Both the position numbers and the translations under genes were made by a program. A stretch of DNA of 64,000 nucleotides, taken from the NCBI RefSeq assembly GCF_963678635.1, contig NC_087066.1, positions 41,005,223 to 41,069,222 on the forward strand. Reading direction: 5' to 3'. The notes beneath the pieces are model-generated. The model saw only the letters and a program-made list of their open reading frames with translations, did no database searches and was not told where the DNA came from. Numbering within the stretch: the first letter of the stretch is position 1; each line of letters starts with the position of its first letter. The DNA is from Symsagittifera roscoffensis (Eukaryota > Xenacoelomorpha > Acoela > Convolutidae). Positions 1 to 12,367 of this stretch are shown piece after piece.

Positions 1-463
1 ATTACCAATTTTCTGGTTGTGCCTTTGTTTGATGTAATTTTAAATCATTTAAGTTCGTTTTTACAATCTTCAAGGCTGAGATGTAATAGTTTTTCCATAT
101 TACTTTGGTAGAAAGATGCATGATCTAGTCTTTTTTATTTCCGTTTGAGACTTGAGAACAATGTACTTTCTTTTCGGAAAATTTTGCTGTGAATTTTTAT
201 CCTGTTAGTGTTGTAGTTCGTGCTTTTGAGTGTAGTGTAGCTATTATGTTTGTTTTTTCTATTGATTGTGGTTCGGATTAGCATTGAGTGACTTGATTTA
301 TTGCATTTTTATGTAATGTTATTCGTTCATTTTCTTCACTGTCATAGTGTGTGACTAGTAAATGCTGGGGTCCTGCTCGGGGGAAGGGTTGTTTTGATCG
401 GATTTTGCGAAATTAAGAAAAAAGGGTCTGGAAAACTAGTATCTTTAGAAAATATTTGTGTAT
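1..463 (-). pseudogene. Remnant of envelope-like glycoprotein gene (N-terminal part)
   Basis: This stretch matches the first ~130 codons of the 872-residue envelope-like ORF of the young copy (compare 47285-47690). Shared words include the string at 155-175 that contains the codons around the second conserved cysteine. The reading frame is interrupted and the methionine codon that opens the gene in the young copy is not present here at the aligned position near 458. The rest of the gene lies off the left edge. Confidence 0.7.
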
Positions 464-1530
464 GATAGTCCTGAGTATGGATTATAAAAAGTTATATATC
501 CAATTATCTTTTTTTTTGTATCTATCGTATTTATAGATTACTTCTGTGGTTATAAATGGGGGAGGAAAAGGTTGAGTTGTTATATTTTTTTTTTGGGGGG
601 GAGGTAAAGGATGGGGTGAAATATATTATTTAGTCTTACTGTGATTACAATTTTTAGTCTCAGATTATCCTGGGTAAGTATTTGTATGTTAAGTTCTTGT
701 ATATCTCTGTGGATACCTTGTCAGTGTTGTAATCTATTTAGTGCCTAGTTGTGTATTCTGTTACTTTCGTAATGTTGTACAAATAATGGAGGGGGTGCTA
801 CGAATGTATTCCAATCTAATCGTAGGTGTATATAATTGGTTGAATTTTCTCTATATCTAGCGTCGAGATTTGTAGGGAAGTTTCGAGGAAATGTTTGTGA
901 GATTTGACTTAAAGAAGGGGTTGAGGGGAGTGAAAAAATTTCTGGTGGTGACATGAAACGTTTATTGGATCGTTCACTAAAATTGGTTCACTTTGAGTGA
1001 ATGCTTGTGTCATCCAATATTAAAAGGGACTAAAAGGATTTTCTCGAATTTCTCCAGATGTAGGGGTTGAACCAAAATAATCTGATGGGATGTTTGATGT
1101 GCTTTGTTGTGATGGGGTCTGGGGAGTAATTTGAATTGTACTACTGGAGAGATCTATAGGATTTGCTATTGGTGAATGAGGTATGTTGAATTGATGGGGG
1201 TTTGCAAATTTCTATTTCGTCTTGGATGTATAAATTGTCTCTTTATTTTGAGCGTGTTTTGGTTTTTAATTTGTTGTCTTGCTCTAATAACATCTTGTTG
1301 GAGAGGGGGGTATATATTATATACTGGTTCGTAATGTGGTTCGCCTAGAGATGCTTGGCGAATTACTGGTTCTATTGGTTCGGACAATCGTGCGTGTCTT
1401 TATTCACAAGTGTATGATTGGGGGTTATTTGTTTGACTATTTGTTGGTGTTGTTGCAGGTTCTTGGGATAATGTTGGTAGGCACTGGCGTGGGGGTTGTT
1501 GATTAGCCTTTTTGGAAAAAAAATTAGAAT
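464..1530 (-). pseudogene. Remnant of the ATG-less ~390-codon ORF
   Basis: Two in-frame fragments at 745-954 and 1166-1387 (minus strand) are clearly homologous to the hidden open frame at 47677-48864. Shared features are a Pro/Ser-rich stretch, the word LDARYRE, the segment LDWNTF.APPPLF and the word IHPRRNRNLQTP. Frameshifts and stops separate the fragments. At its upstream end this old copy has a methionine codon at the position that is ATA in the young copy. The function of the protein is unknown. Confidence 0.65.
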
Positions 1531-2580
1531 TAATTATTTATGAAGGAATTTTATGTTCATTGTAATATTCTTTGCTGAAAAGGATTAAAAGTGTCGTTGC
1601 TAATGCGAAAGTTATGATAATCTTTTTTATACATTTGCACATTGTCAGCATGAGGGATGTCAGAATTGTGAGAAATATTATAAAAAGAAGAAAAACATCG
1701 TCTACTGAAAAGATGTTGGAACATTTAGATAGTTATTGAAATATAGTACCTGAGGAGGTGGTCAAGGATTTTGAAGAAACTAACGTAGGTTTGGACTAGG
1801 GAATAAAAAATGATGAAAAAGTTGTAAAAAGTTAACGGGAGGAGGATGAATATTTCTAGGGTATCGGATAGTAAGATTATACAAAATTTGAAAAAAATGG
1901 AAAATTGAAAAAAAATTTGAAAGATTATCTTGGAAATGGCTGATTGTTCGAGAAAGAAGCAATTGAAGAAATGATTTGTATCGTCGAATTATTTTTTTTC
2001 TGAGGCTGAATTCGGGTGTGGTCGGATTATTTATTACTTTTTTGACAAGTGGGTTGAGTTTTGGCACTTTTTGGTGAAGGAAAGTTTTGAGGGCTCTTAA
2101 GGGTCTTCCTAGTTTTGTTGTTATTTATTGGATGATTGGGGGTATCTAAGAGATATTTGTACTTTAGGCTAAATGATCATGTCCATTTTGTTCTTTAGGC
2201 TAATTTAATTTTTTTGCCTGAGGGATTTTTGAGGTCTAAGTTGGGACAAAATTGTTGATCTTTGTTCTACTTGATAGGGGAGGGTTGTAATATTGAGACT
2301 TTGTTTATTTCAGGTATCAATTTTAGCGGTTTGCTTATTTCTGACCTGGAGGTCCTTTAGTTATAGTTAGAGATACGCTTGATGGTGATTGTTTGTCGGC
2401 TAAAGAAGTCGTGTCAAAAATTAGGTGATGATTCGGAAAAGGTTTGTATTGACAGAAATTGAAATTGTTTGTTCAAGTGCTTTTCAGCATGAAATTTGAG
2501 AAAATATACGTGCTATGAAAATATCTTTTAAGAGGTGAAAATATTAATTAATTTCAAAGTGAATTCTGAAATTCAACTTT
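1531..2580 (-). pseudogene. Remnants of two small hydrophobic ORFs plus conserved spacer
   Basis: Positions 1531-2067 match the two small membrane ORFs at 48818-49233 of the young copy; a 95-residue frame survives at 1780-2067. Positions 2068-2580 match the non-coding spacer at 49234-49831. The spacer keeps two copies of CTTTAGGCTAA-like words about 30 bp apart (near 2160-2205) and the inverted motif GACCTGGAGGTC near 2343, both also present in the young copy. Confidence 0.6.
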
Positions 2581-3630
2581 CTTTAAAATTTTAGATTATG
2601 GAATGATTGTTTTATTATCTTTTCGTGGCTGATTGCGAAGTCGCAATGATTGTCTGTGTGGAGACTTTTCTTTATGATCATGTGGCAGAATTTTTCTTCT
2701 GATTTTCGTTTTTTTTCTGTCTGTTTGATTTATCTTTTTGTTGTCTAAATTTTGAGATGTTTGTTTGTTAAGTTCTTTTTTATTTTTTTTGTTCTAATGG
2801 TTTTTGGATAGAATTCATATCAGTGCTTTGATTTTGTTTGCCATCGGAATTATTGTGGATAACTTTGAGTCTGTAAGGGAGTCTGAATGAGTCAGTTCGC
2901 GAAGAGTATACTCTTTTGAATAATAAAGTAAAAGTTTGTTCCAGTATTGAATAATTTTTTTTGTTTAGGTTTATAAGTGTGTATGTTAGATCAGTATGTT
3001 TATCAATTATTTGAGATATCTAAGAAGGGTTTTATTTCATAGAATGGTGATATCGGCTTTAATTGTTGTGGTTTTATGTTTGTGCCAAGATTTTAAATGT
3101 CTAATGACTGGATCAGTATTTCGATGTTTCTGTAATAATTCAAGTGTTATTTTTTTTGTTATTGGGAGAATAATGTTTTCAATTTCTTTTTTCGATGGAG
3201 GTATTGTATCCAGAGGGTCATGGAGGTTAAAAACGTTTTTTTGTATATTTTGAATCAATGTTTGGTGGGCCTGATAAATTTATATTATCAGTTAGGTTTT
3301 CTTTTTCTATTAGACGGAATAGATCTGTTTTGTATGATTTTTGTTTAATTGGTTTTTGCTGTGTATTATTTTTAATCCATGATGAATATGGTAATGGTTT
3401 AAATGTATTTTTCCTTAGTGTATCTGCTTCGTAATGATTATTTTGTCAATCTAAATCTAGCGGAAAATGTTGTAGATTATTAATCTGTGATTGGTCTATG
3501 TCAGTTTTTACTGCATAATTGCAATGTAATCTTTGTGAATTTTCGTATTTTGCAAGGAAAAACTTAAAATTTTGTGGTATTTCGACTGTTGTTTGTCTTG
3601 TTAACAATTCAGGTGGTGAATTTCTACTAA
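2581..3630 (-). pseudogene. Integrase remnant lacking the catalytic core
   Basis: The right part (about 2996-3630) matches the N-terminal region of the 704-residue integrase ORF and the left part (2581-2960) matches its C-terminal tail. The segment equal to 50215-51420 of the young copy, which carries the zinc-binding HHCC motif and the D,D-35-E core, is absent. The junction lies near 2960-3000. This copy cannot encode integrase. Confidence 0.7.
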
Positions 3631-5200
3631 GAGTATGGGGTAGTGCGAGGTTTTTACCTGCTGTCCAAAGTTTGGGAACTTCAATAAAAGTAGTTGAAAT
3701 CTATCAACTCTATGGTTTGGGCTTGAATTTTGTGTTAAAAGGAAAACTCTGGGTTTCTGATCTGTAAATAAAACTGTTGGATGTTTTCATCCAAGTATTA
3801 AAAAGTCATATTCTGTGAGTGTATGTATTATGGCTGTGCATTTTCTCATAAAAATAGAAAGTCTAAGTTCAGCTTGTGAGAATAGCCTGGAGTTTGCTGA
3901 AATTAGGTTCATCTTATTTGTTCCGTTCTGAGATTGTAATAATGCTGCACGGATGCCAACGTTAGATGCGTCGCAAATGGCATAAAATGGTTGGTCTGGA
4001 TCTGGAATAGTATTTGATATTTGTTCAGTGAGGAGAATTTTGATTTCTTCAAGTCGGGTTTAATGCTCTGTTGTCAATCCAAAATTATTCTGTTGTCTAA
4101 GGATGTTGTAGAATGGTCTTAATTTTAACTGCATTTTACATACGTATTTACTTAAGAAGTTTAACATTCCAAACAATTCTTGTAAATTATTTTTATTGGA
4201 AGGTGGTTGAAGTTTTTGGATTGCATCTATGCGAGATTTAAATGGAGTTATAGTGTTTCTTTCTATAATATGTCCAAGAAATTTTAAACGTGTTAGAAAA
4301 CAAAGTGATTTATCCGGAGCTGCTTTCATGTTTTTGTGTAGTAATATCTGATGATATTTTTCTAAGACAATGAACATTTCGTCTTTTGTTTGTGGTTGCA
4401 TAAAAACATCGTCCAAACATGTGATTGCTTTTTTATTGAGTATGAGTGGTCGGAAAATTTTACTCATGAATGCTGAGAGTGCTGCTGGTCCTATGGAAAT
4501 TCCATAGAATAATCTATTGAATTCAATTTGCTGATTTCGAATAACGAATTTGTAATTGTTCGTCTTACGGCACTTGATTATATGCACTATTCATATCTGC
4601 TGTTGTGAAATGTTTACCGTTTATTTTGGGAAAATTACTTGAATTGGTTCAATAGGCCAATTACATTTAGATTCATCAATAAATGAATTGAGGTATCTTG
4701 CATCTAGAACTAGTTTTAATGATTCTCCTTTTGCTAAAATGATAACGGGGTTTATAAACGTGTTACTTTTTGGCTGTTCTTCTTAATTTACTGGAGAAAC
4801 GATTTCATATTGTTCTAGTATGTCAAGTAATCGGTTAACTTTGTCTTGTAAGTGAATTGGGATTTTACTTGCTTGTTGATTTTTGAAAACTGCATCAGGT
4901 TTTAGAGGTAAATTTAGTGATGCATTTACTTTTCCAACATCAAGTTTTGATTTTGCGTAAGATTTTGGGTATTTCAATAGTAGATCAGCTTATTGTTCAA
5001 ATTCTTTTTGTGTTATCTAAGAGTGTTTAAAATTAAACATCGTTAAGAATTTTTGTTGTTCTTCCGTCTATTTTTATATTTGAAATGTTAGTTTAGAGTA
5101 AGTTGCTTTCGTGAAATAGTCTGTGTTCCGTTTTTTACTACTAATTAGATTATTAATCGATAATTCTTCGTCAAGAATTGTTGATTGACATAATCTAATA
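3631..5200 (-). pseudogene. Reverse transcriptase / RNase H remnant
   Basis: Minus-strand fragments at 4060-4587 and 4783-4977 match the RT of the young copy. The first contains the finger/palm segment with NRLFYGISIGPAA. Its YLDD-type box reads as a C-L-D-D variant (Y to C), so one active-site residue is altered. Stops and frameshifts separate the fragments. Unlike the young copy, this one keeps most of the short segment joining RNase H to the downstream integrase frame (about 3605-3720), which makes it useful for recognising the deletion in the young copy. Confidence 0.75.
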
Positions 5201-5995
5201 GTTAAAAAATGTTATTTGCTCTATACGCTACTTCCTTTGTGTGGAAATTTATTGCATTAGTTTCACAAAAACCTAAGAGTCCTAGAGGTGGGGTTATTTT
5301 ATATGGAGAATTATTATATACATGTAAGGAAATCATGTCTGAATTTGAGTCTTTCATGTATTTTATAGATGAAATTGTTACTCGAAAAAATTCATGAATT
5401 GGTTTGAATTCAAAGTCAGACATATAATGAGGTTGTGTATTTTGTTCTTTATCATATTGGTGAACTTGTTTGATTGAGAAGTTATAAATATTACCTGCTA
5501 GTGGTTTCAGGTGTTTCCGTTCCTGATTGTATATAAGATAAAATTTAGAGAAAAATGATGGTTGTTTGTTTATTCTTTGAAAACATGTTAAAGCCGTGGT
5601 TTTCATTCTTGTGTATTTATCTTTAATGTGAGTTCTGCTAATTAATATATTTATAGTTGGTATATATTTAGTAATAAATGGGATTCCAATGATATTATGT
5701 TTTATATCTGTGATATGGAAGGTTTGCTTAAATGGTTTGCTCATTAGTTTATTTTGTTCCACTGTTCGAGTGGGAACGAGGAAAATTTGGAATAATTTGT
5801 TAAGGTTGATCCTTGTCCTGTTGCTAGCCTACTTGTTGTTTTGAAGGGTATTAATTTTGGATTTAAAACTTTAATTTCGTTCCATGTGGGGATGTTAATG
5901 ATGTTTGATTCCGCTCCGGAATCTATTAGAAAAATCAATTTCAAGGTCTGGTGTTTAAAATTCTTTGATTTTTGGACTTTCTAAAAGAGGTGGAA
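5201..5995 (-). pseudogene. Aspartic protease and linker remnant
   Basis: Fragments at 5202-5762 and 5744-5944 match residues ~755-1000 of the young polyprotein. The protease signature IDSGAESNIINIPTWNEI is still readable at 5880-5940. The following ~190 residues, with the words FHITDIKHNIIGIPFI and NFSIKQVHQYDKEQN, correspond to the long region between protease and RT. The two pieces are in different frames. Confidence 0.75.
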
Positions 5996-8180
5996 TTGTC
6001 CAAATCTTGTATTTTGGTAATTGCGTTTCTTTAGGTATATTTTGATAAATGTTATTTGTGCTTGAACATTCTGTGGGTTTTTCTTCTGTTATTTCTTCTA
6101 CTAATTTTTCTATTGTCTTTTTACTGCTTATAGGTCTTGAATAATAATTTAAGAGAAATTGCTCATGATTTTGATGGATATTTGAGTGTATTGGTTGTTC
6201 GTATATAATAGGTTTGAAGTCATTTTCAACATTTATCTTGTTATTTGAAATTGCATTGTCTGTGTCACTTTCACTGTCTGTGGATTCGCAATTGATGTGG
6301 TTTAATTGCAATTCTGTGCTTTTGTTATTATCAATACTAGTGTGGCCTGTTTGAGTTTCTTCAGTTGTTTTTTTTTGATTTATTTGCCTTTGTTATTTAG
6401 GTGTACTACTTCTATAATTTTGTTGTGAATTCTGATAACGTGTGTTATTCCTATGTGGTGATTGAGAGTAGTTTCTTTGTCTGTTGTAATAGCTTGAATT
6501 TCTGTTCTGTGAATTTTCGCGTGATCTGTTTTGATAGGTATTATAATTTGATCTTTGATGGTTTGATCTATTGCTAGAATAATCGGGTGATTTATTATTT
6601 TGATATCTATGATTTCGATAATTTGAATAGTTTCTATTCCTATCGTTGGAATAATTTCGATTTCTATCGTTTGAAGAGTTTCTAGATCGATCATTTGAAT
6701 AATATCTATTTCTAGAATTTGATAGGGAACAGGCATTAAACGAAAAGTCAGGTCGGCTTGAAATTGATCTGGAATAGTTTTTTCGATACTGACTATTTCG
6801 ACTGTTTGATCGATGATCTGACAATTGAGAATCTTTGTGGATTTCTTCGATTTGGTGATCGTCCTTGATAATTCGGATTTTAGAGTGATTGTTGTCTAGA
6901 GTAATTTGAGTTATTTGGAAATGGTTTTCCCGAACTATTTTTACTATGAATGTTTTTGTTAGGTAAAATCGATCTTTTTTCATGTAGTGATAAAATGATT
7001 TATTTGGTTCTCTATTTTTTTGAGGTTTATTTTGATTATCTTGTTGTTTTTGCTGTGTCAGTATCTTTGGCAAGAACTGCACCATTTTTTGAATGATGGT
7101 TTACCTTTAAAATTTGGGTTTTTCTAGATGTTTAAGATTTCAGTGATTTTTTCAGATATTTCTGTATCGGAGTCGTGAACATTGTTTATTTGTGAAGTAG
7201 TGGTTTGGATGTTGTTGACATATTGTAGCTTTAGGTTTTCCGTTTTTTCTAGTTTCATATTTATTTCTGCTTGTTCTAGTTTATCTATTAAATTCCTAAT
7301 GTCTAAATCTGGTTCTCGGATTGAGGAAGGATGTGATGCTCTCGTTTTTGTTGCTATTTTAAGCAATTGAGGTGCAAGAGTCAACATTAAGATTTCTGTC
7401 ATCTTTGTGTTTTTATAATCATGGGTATTGAGTGAGTATGCTTTTTGGACTAGTGTTTCAATTCTCACTGCAAGTTGTTTAATTGTTTCATTTGGAAGTC
7501 TACGAATTTCATTGCATAAAACTCTTTGATGTTGTTTGTTTCTTTCAGAATCAAACAGTTTTGAGAAATCTTGTGTGAATTTTTTCCAAATGATTTTGTT
7601 TCTATAGGTAAAATTGAAATACATTTTTGGGCTGCGCCGTCATGTGTGGTTTGGATTAAGGCTGTGCGTCTATTATCCAATTTTGATGAAGTGGCGTATT
7701 TACTGGTTCAGGTCCTATGTTTAAAATCAAATTTGCTGTGACTGAATTTAGGTAATCTTCCACAGAGTATTCAGGGTCTGTGCCTTTAAATACCATTAGT
7801 GGCTTATTCGATGACATTGCTGATCTACCCATTAGGTATGGATTCATAGTCATTTCTAGTGATTCTGCGGCATTTGGCATTTGAGAAAAGTTTGAAAGTT
7901 GATTTTTGTTATTTCATGTTGTTGTAAATAATATGGCAGTGGGATTGCGTTTTGCATTTGAGTTGGTTGGTAAGATTGTGTATTGACTGAATTTTGTTGT
8001 TGAAAATTTTTGTTGCAAGGTAATGGATTATTTCTATGTTGTTGTATTTGTTCATCTCGTGTGTGTGGTTCGAAAATATCTGGTTGGTCAATATCGTAAG
8101 AACGAGTTTTTGGGTTGAATAAAATCGTTGATGATTTTGATTATTGTGTTCCTCATCAACTGATGGAAAATAATTAGATG
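5996..8180 (-). pseudogene. Gag remnant
   Basis: Fragments at 5955-6311, 6393-7085, 7124-7624 and 7656-7880 match the Gag part of the young 1520-residue ORF: the capsid-like region with NEIRRLPNETIKQLAVRIETL, then the Arg/Asn/Ser/Tyr-rich low-complexity stretch, then the acidic linker before the protease. The zinc-knuckle region near 7090-7130 is damaged. Frameshifts occur between each pair of fragments. Confidence 0.8.
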
Positions 8181-9375
8181 TTTAATTAAGAGGTTGATTT
8201 CTTATATGTTATCTATTTGTATTATATTTATTATGTTGAAAAAATGGGTAATTTTCAGTTTGTTCTAGTGAGGATCGTGGTTGATTATCGGAATTTACTA
8301 AATTTGAAGTCGGTTGTGGTATTTTTTGACTTTGTGAATATGAGTAGTTCTGAGTATTCATATTAGAAGGTTTTGTTGTTTTTGAACTTTTTACATAGTT
8401 ATAATTATGTTGTGCGAAATTATTTTTAGTGATGTTTTTTGTTTATATGATGGTTTTGTTACTGGTCGAAACGTTGGGTAGTCCATTTGTAAATAATTTT
8501 GAGCAACAGATGGTTTTACTGTGGATTGTATAATAAAGGTTTGTTGTAGCGTTGGGTTTTTTAGTTTTAGAGTTGTAAAATTGGGTTGAATAGGTGAAAT
8601 GCTTTGTTTTGCTTCTGTTGTTGTTATTGTTTCAACTCTTTCTTCATTTACGAAATGTGATGGGGTTTGTATATCTTGTTGTGTGAGATTTCTTGTTGCG
8701 TTTAAATAGAGTTTAAACTATTATTTCCTGCTCTTTCAGGGAAGAATGAATTATAGTTTAAAGGTGTTGCGTCAATTGTAAGTGTGTATACTCTAACATA
8801 ATCTTTGTGAATAGAGATTGTGCTAATTGCTTGATTTGATATATCTGTTGGTATATTAATAAATGATTTATGAGACCATTCAGGGTCCCAAACACAATCT
8901 GTTTGTTCTGCTATTATGGTTCCGTCATCTGTATTTTGTGGTCTAAAATTTTTTCGTGCTTGTGCAATAAAATCAATATTATGACTAAAATAATCGATTA
9001 TGAACCTTGCTAAGATTTTTTGTAAATCGTGTTTAACAAGTTGTGTTATGTCATTACTAGTTAGATCTTAAATTTCTTTCAATTCTAATACAGATAAATA
9101 GCTATAGATAAGCGAAAACACATCGTTTGTGAATATTGACTTTGCTTTTTTTGAGTTTTGGTGTTGTATACTTTTTATGTATTTTTTAAAAACTTTTGAA
9201 ATTTCAATATCTACGTAATCAGTTTGAATGAGATATTTGTCATGAAATGCGTTTGGTGATCTGATTTCTATTGTGTAGTTTCCATATTGTGATGTGAGAC
9301 TACATATACCTTTGAGATAGTGGTCAAGAAGTCGTCTCTTGATTTTTACATTGGGAAACTGTTTTGTGTAAACTT
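8181..9375 (-). pseudogene. Remnant of the 433-residue ORF preceding Gag
   Basis: The stretch matches the ORF at 56688-57989, for example in the region around 8745-8960. Stops and frameshifts are scattered. At its downstream end, around 8290-8340, the frame runs open towards Gag across the position that holds a TAA in the young copy. The similarity ends near 9375, which marks the truncated 5' end of this copy. Confidence 0.65.
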
Positions 9376-11072
9376 TCTAGTGAAAACCCGTACAATTTTA
9401 TTTTATAGTTCTAGTTCAAAATTTTTAGTTCTAATTCAAGTTTTGTTTGATTGCGCATGTTTCTACAGACAACCGGCTTATTTCTATTTCTTGTGATAAT
9501 CAGCTGATTGATTCATTTTCGGGTTTTTGTTTCTTGAAGCATCGGTTTTTGTCTAAACAAGATTAATCATTATAACAAAACTTGGAACTTCCGACTCATT
9601 TTTTATCAAATTCGGTTAAAATCATCAAAAAGTGAGGAAGCAAAAACTTGCTTAACATTTCACCATAATAAATATGGTGCCACTTGTTTTTCCTCAACCA
9701 AAATTTTACCCCAAAAATGAATTAAATTGTTTTTTTTTGTAAACAATCCAGAATTACGCTGAAACTACCAAATCAATTGTTGAGAAAGTAATAATTAAAG
9801 AAGCCTCTCACGCAGCCCAACAAAGTTCTAGAAAACAAAACTTCCAAAATTTTGCGCAAAAATTTCGAATTTGTTTTCAAGCAAAAATTTCTATTTTTGT
9901 ATAGTAAAAGTGATTTTTTCAAATCTTGAGAAAAAGATCTTTTTTACCCGAAATTGAGAAAAACGCGTTTGAATTATCGAATGTCTTTCGTTGTTGCCGG
10001 GTATTTTAAATCAGCACTGTATACCAAACTGTTGAAAGCGATGAGGACAATATGCCAATGTACCAATAAACTGATAACCAAAAAAACCATTTTTAAACCG
10101 AATATCTCAAAATGTGGAAATAAGCTTATTGTATGTAGGTAACTCAGCAAAAAAAAAAATTAGAACTGCAAGAAAATTGCAAAAAAAACTTTCAAATCCT
10201 TTGAAGCTAGAATTACTAATTGTCAATTGCTATTTGATTTGTCATAAAATTTTCTGATTATTTCTGTATTTCTGTATTTGAAAGACGAAACAATGACACA
10301 TGTACCGGAAGTTTTAATGTTTCACCTAATACAAGAAACATGCAGTCAAAAAATCCTTTTTCACTTCCAAGTAAACAGGAGCCATGCACTTATTTGAAAA
10401 ACATTCAAACACCGACAGGCTGTATTTTTAAAGGATTTATTTGACATTTGAACAAAAGCTTGATCTCTCCTTATCACGTTTCAGTAACGTTGTTTTGAGT
10501 ACCTCCATATGTTTTATGAAGCTAAGCATTTCCATGACGATGTAGAAGAAAATTTTTTAACGATACGCGCTATTGAGCATTATCCATACTTAAAACCATA
10601 ATATCAACAACTTTAAGAGAACTGTAACACATGTATTTTATTGAGATCAATAGTTGTTATTTAGTTTTAAATAGAAAAAAAACTAACTAAAATTTTGTGG
10701 TAATTTGCATTATACTGTTGATTGAAATTAAGTCAGTCGTCATTGAAGGCTAAGTTTTTTTCAAATATTTCCTTATTCAATCGTGGTTCCTAGTAACACA
10801 TTTTAACTTAAAGTCGGATTCACACTAAAACAGGGATTTGATTTTAAATCATATTTTAAGTCACAAATTTAAGATATTATAAACACAATTCCCAATTTGA
10901 TTCAAATTTGAACTACATCTGAAAAGCTATATCTGAAATTCGCATTTTAATTTTGAGATTAAACATTCAATTTATTCCTACACGAAAATTTCACGCCTAA
11001 TCTTCGCATTTATTCTTGAGTGTAAAAAATTAACAAAAATTCGACAAAAACTCAACAAAAATTCGTTCATTA
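9376..11072. other. Intergenic, no gene recognised
   Basis: AT-rich sequence between the old retroelement and the claudin-like gene. It holds a diverged dispersed repeat (about 9575-10019). Short frames such as 9954-10142 lie inside that repeat and show no coding character. The last 270 bases before the ATG at 11073 should contain the promoter and 5' untranslated region of the claudin-like gene, but no convincing core promoter element could be picked. Confidence 0.5.
9575..10019 (+). repeat. Dispersed repeat ending in TCAGCACTG
   Basis: This segment shares many words with the inverted-repeat arms at 19708-19989 and 24009-24291: AAAACTTGCTTAA, AATATGGTG, AATTTTACCCCAAAAAT, CAGCCCAAC. Its right end reads AAATCAGCACTG, the same terminus as the outer end of those arms. 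It is probably a diverged non-autonomous DNA transposon of that family. The left end is unclear. Confidence 0.5.
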
Positions 11073-11253
11073 ATGGAAGTGACAGTGGGCAAAGTTCTGT
11101 TCACGTTCTCTCTCCTTCTGGCTGTGTCTACTTGGGGTTTGCCCTTCTGTGCCCATGGGGTCCACGGCACAGTCAGTTCATATCTGAGAGTGGGGCTGTG
11201 GAAATACTGCACAAAGTATCTCACTACAGAGTCTTGGCAATGTCAGAAACTAG
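11073..11253 (+). CDS. Claudin/PMP22-like protein, exon 1
   Basis: First of three exons whose joined length is exactly 183 codons with stop (182 residues). ATG at 11073 opens a hydrophobic segment (residues 7-20, first membrane span), followed by the first extracellular loop with the family signature G-L-W-x2-C-x10-C at residues 41-57. The exon ends in phase 1 at a GTCAGT donor (11254). The claudin/PMP22/EMP superfamily forms four-span proteins of cell contacts; at 182 residues this one is near the short end of the family. Which branch it belongs to cannot be told from these residues, so it may be a tight-junction claudin, a PMP22/EMP or a TMEM47-like protein. Confidence 0.75.
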
Positions 11254-11447
11254 GTCAGTATACCAGAGGATGCGATTGCTCAAGGAGCTCATTACAAAGT
11301 TCTTGGGGGAGGGGGAGGGGGAGGATGCCAGAATCAAAGTAGCACCGTGCCGTAAGTGCAGTAATTTGGGGATTGTCGCACATTTAACTTTTCACCGCTT
11401 GCGGCAATTCTTACAACTTTTGCCCTTCTTAAATTTAGTGGCAAATA

Positions 11448-12367
11448 CCCGGGTTGACCTCCATACACCGAAAATGGTTATCATACAATTCCATACATCA
11501 AGTGTATGGAAAAATGCTTGTCATACAATTTTCATACAATTTCTAAAAATGGTTGAAAACTGGTATAATTTTATTTCTGTGGCTGTTTGATTCTTATAAA
11601 ACAGTCTGGTGATAAAAAACTGAGGTTCTCGTTTTTTGAAAAAAAATGCTTATCATACAATTCCCATATATGGAAATTGTATGACTGACATTTTTTTGAT
11701 GGCGACACAGAAAATTTTTCAAGTAATTTTGAAAATTTGGTCCAAAAAATGTTCTGTTTTTTTTTCAACCGCAAATCGAATTTCGTAAGTAAACAAACAT
11801 TTTTCGAAAAAAAATTTTTGCATGCAAAATTTATTATTTTGTGTGCATAACGTAGTCCTGGATACAATAAAATTGGCTTTTATTTTCTTTTCACTTAAAT
11901 TTTTTTTTCAAAGACGCTGAAAATTCCTATTTCTTTTTGATAACTTGAGTCTGATAACTTGAAAATTCGAAAATTTAAAATAATCATCATTAAAAAATTT
12001 TGCCAAAAAATAAAAGTTCGTTACTTTTGTTATATCAATTGTGAAAAACAGCCAAATTCAGTTCGTTAGCTATGCATTGTAAATGCAAGACCGTCCAACC
12101 TTTGGTGTTTTGAGTAACCAAGGTCTTTGTCACTTGTGATCGGTTGCAAACGCAACCGAAATCTTTTCAGAAACAAAATTTAGAAAGAAAAAAATCAAAA
12201 TTTTTGGTTTATGGAAAAACACCTATCATACAATTTTCATTTATGGAAAAATGTTTGTCATAGAGATTTCATACAATGTTCTGTACGTATGGCATTGTAT
12301 GGAATTGTATGACAAGAAGTTTTTCATAAATGGAAATTGTATGATTAGAAGTTTTGGTCAACCCGGG
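11448..12367. mobile_element. 920-bp Tc1/mariner-type non-autonomous element in intron 1
   Basis: The element starts CCCGGGTTGACC and ends GGTCAACCCGGG, a perfect 12-bp terminal inverted repeat, and is flanked by TA on both sides (11446-11447 and 12368-12369), the target duplication expected for Tc1/mariner elements. Near both ends it carries several direct and inverted copies of words like TCATACAATTTTCAT and ATGGAAATTGTATGA, which look like subterminal transposase-binding repeats. No transposase ORF is present. It accounts for much of intron 1 of the claudin-like gene. Confidence 0.75.

Larger units (their letters stand above)
1..9375 (-). mobile_element. Degraded, 5'-truncated copy of the giant Ty3-like LTR element
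   Basis: This block aligns by eye, in the same order and orientation, with about 47300-57850 of the young element further right. From right to left it holds remains of the 433-residue ORF, Gag, protease, RT/RNase H, integrase, a non-coding spacer, two small hydrophobic ORFs, the ATG-less ORF and the start of the envelope-like gene. All frames are broken by stops and indels. The match ends abruptly near 9375 inside the 433-residue ORF, so the leader and 5' LTR are missing. The 3' half of the envelope gene, the 601-residue ORF and the 3' LTR would lie left of the window. This is a much older insertion than the one at 41246-60095. Confidence 0.85.

Noticed and set aside
11132-11590. 152-residue plus-strand ORF overlapping claudin-like exon 1
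   Set aside because: It is out of frame with the conserved G-L-W-C-C segment and runs on into the transposon at 11448; the in-phase three-exon model explains the region better.
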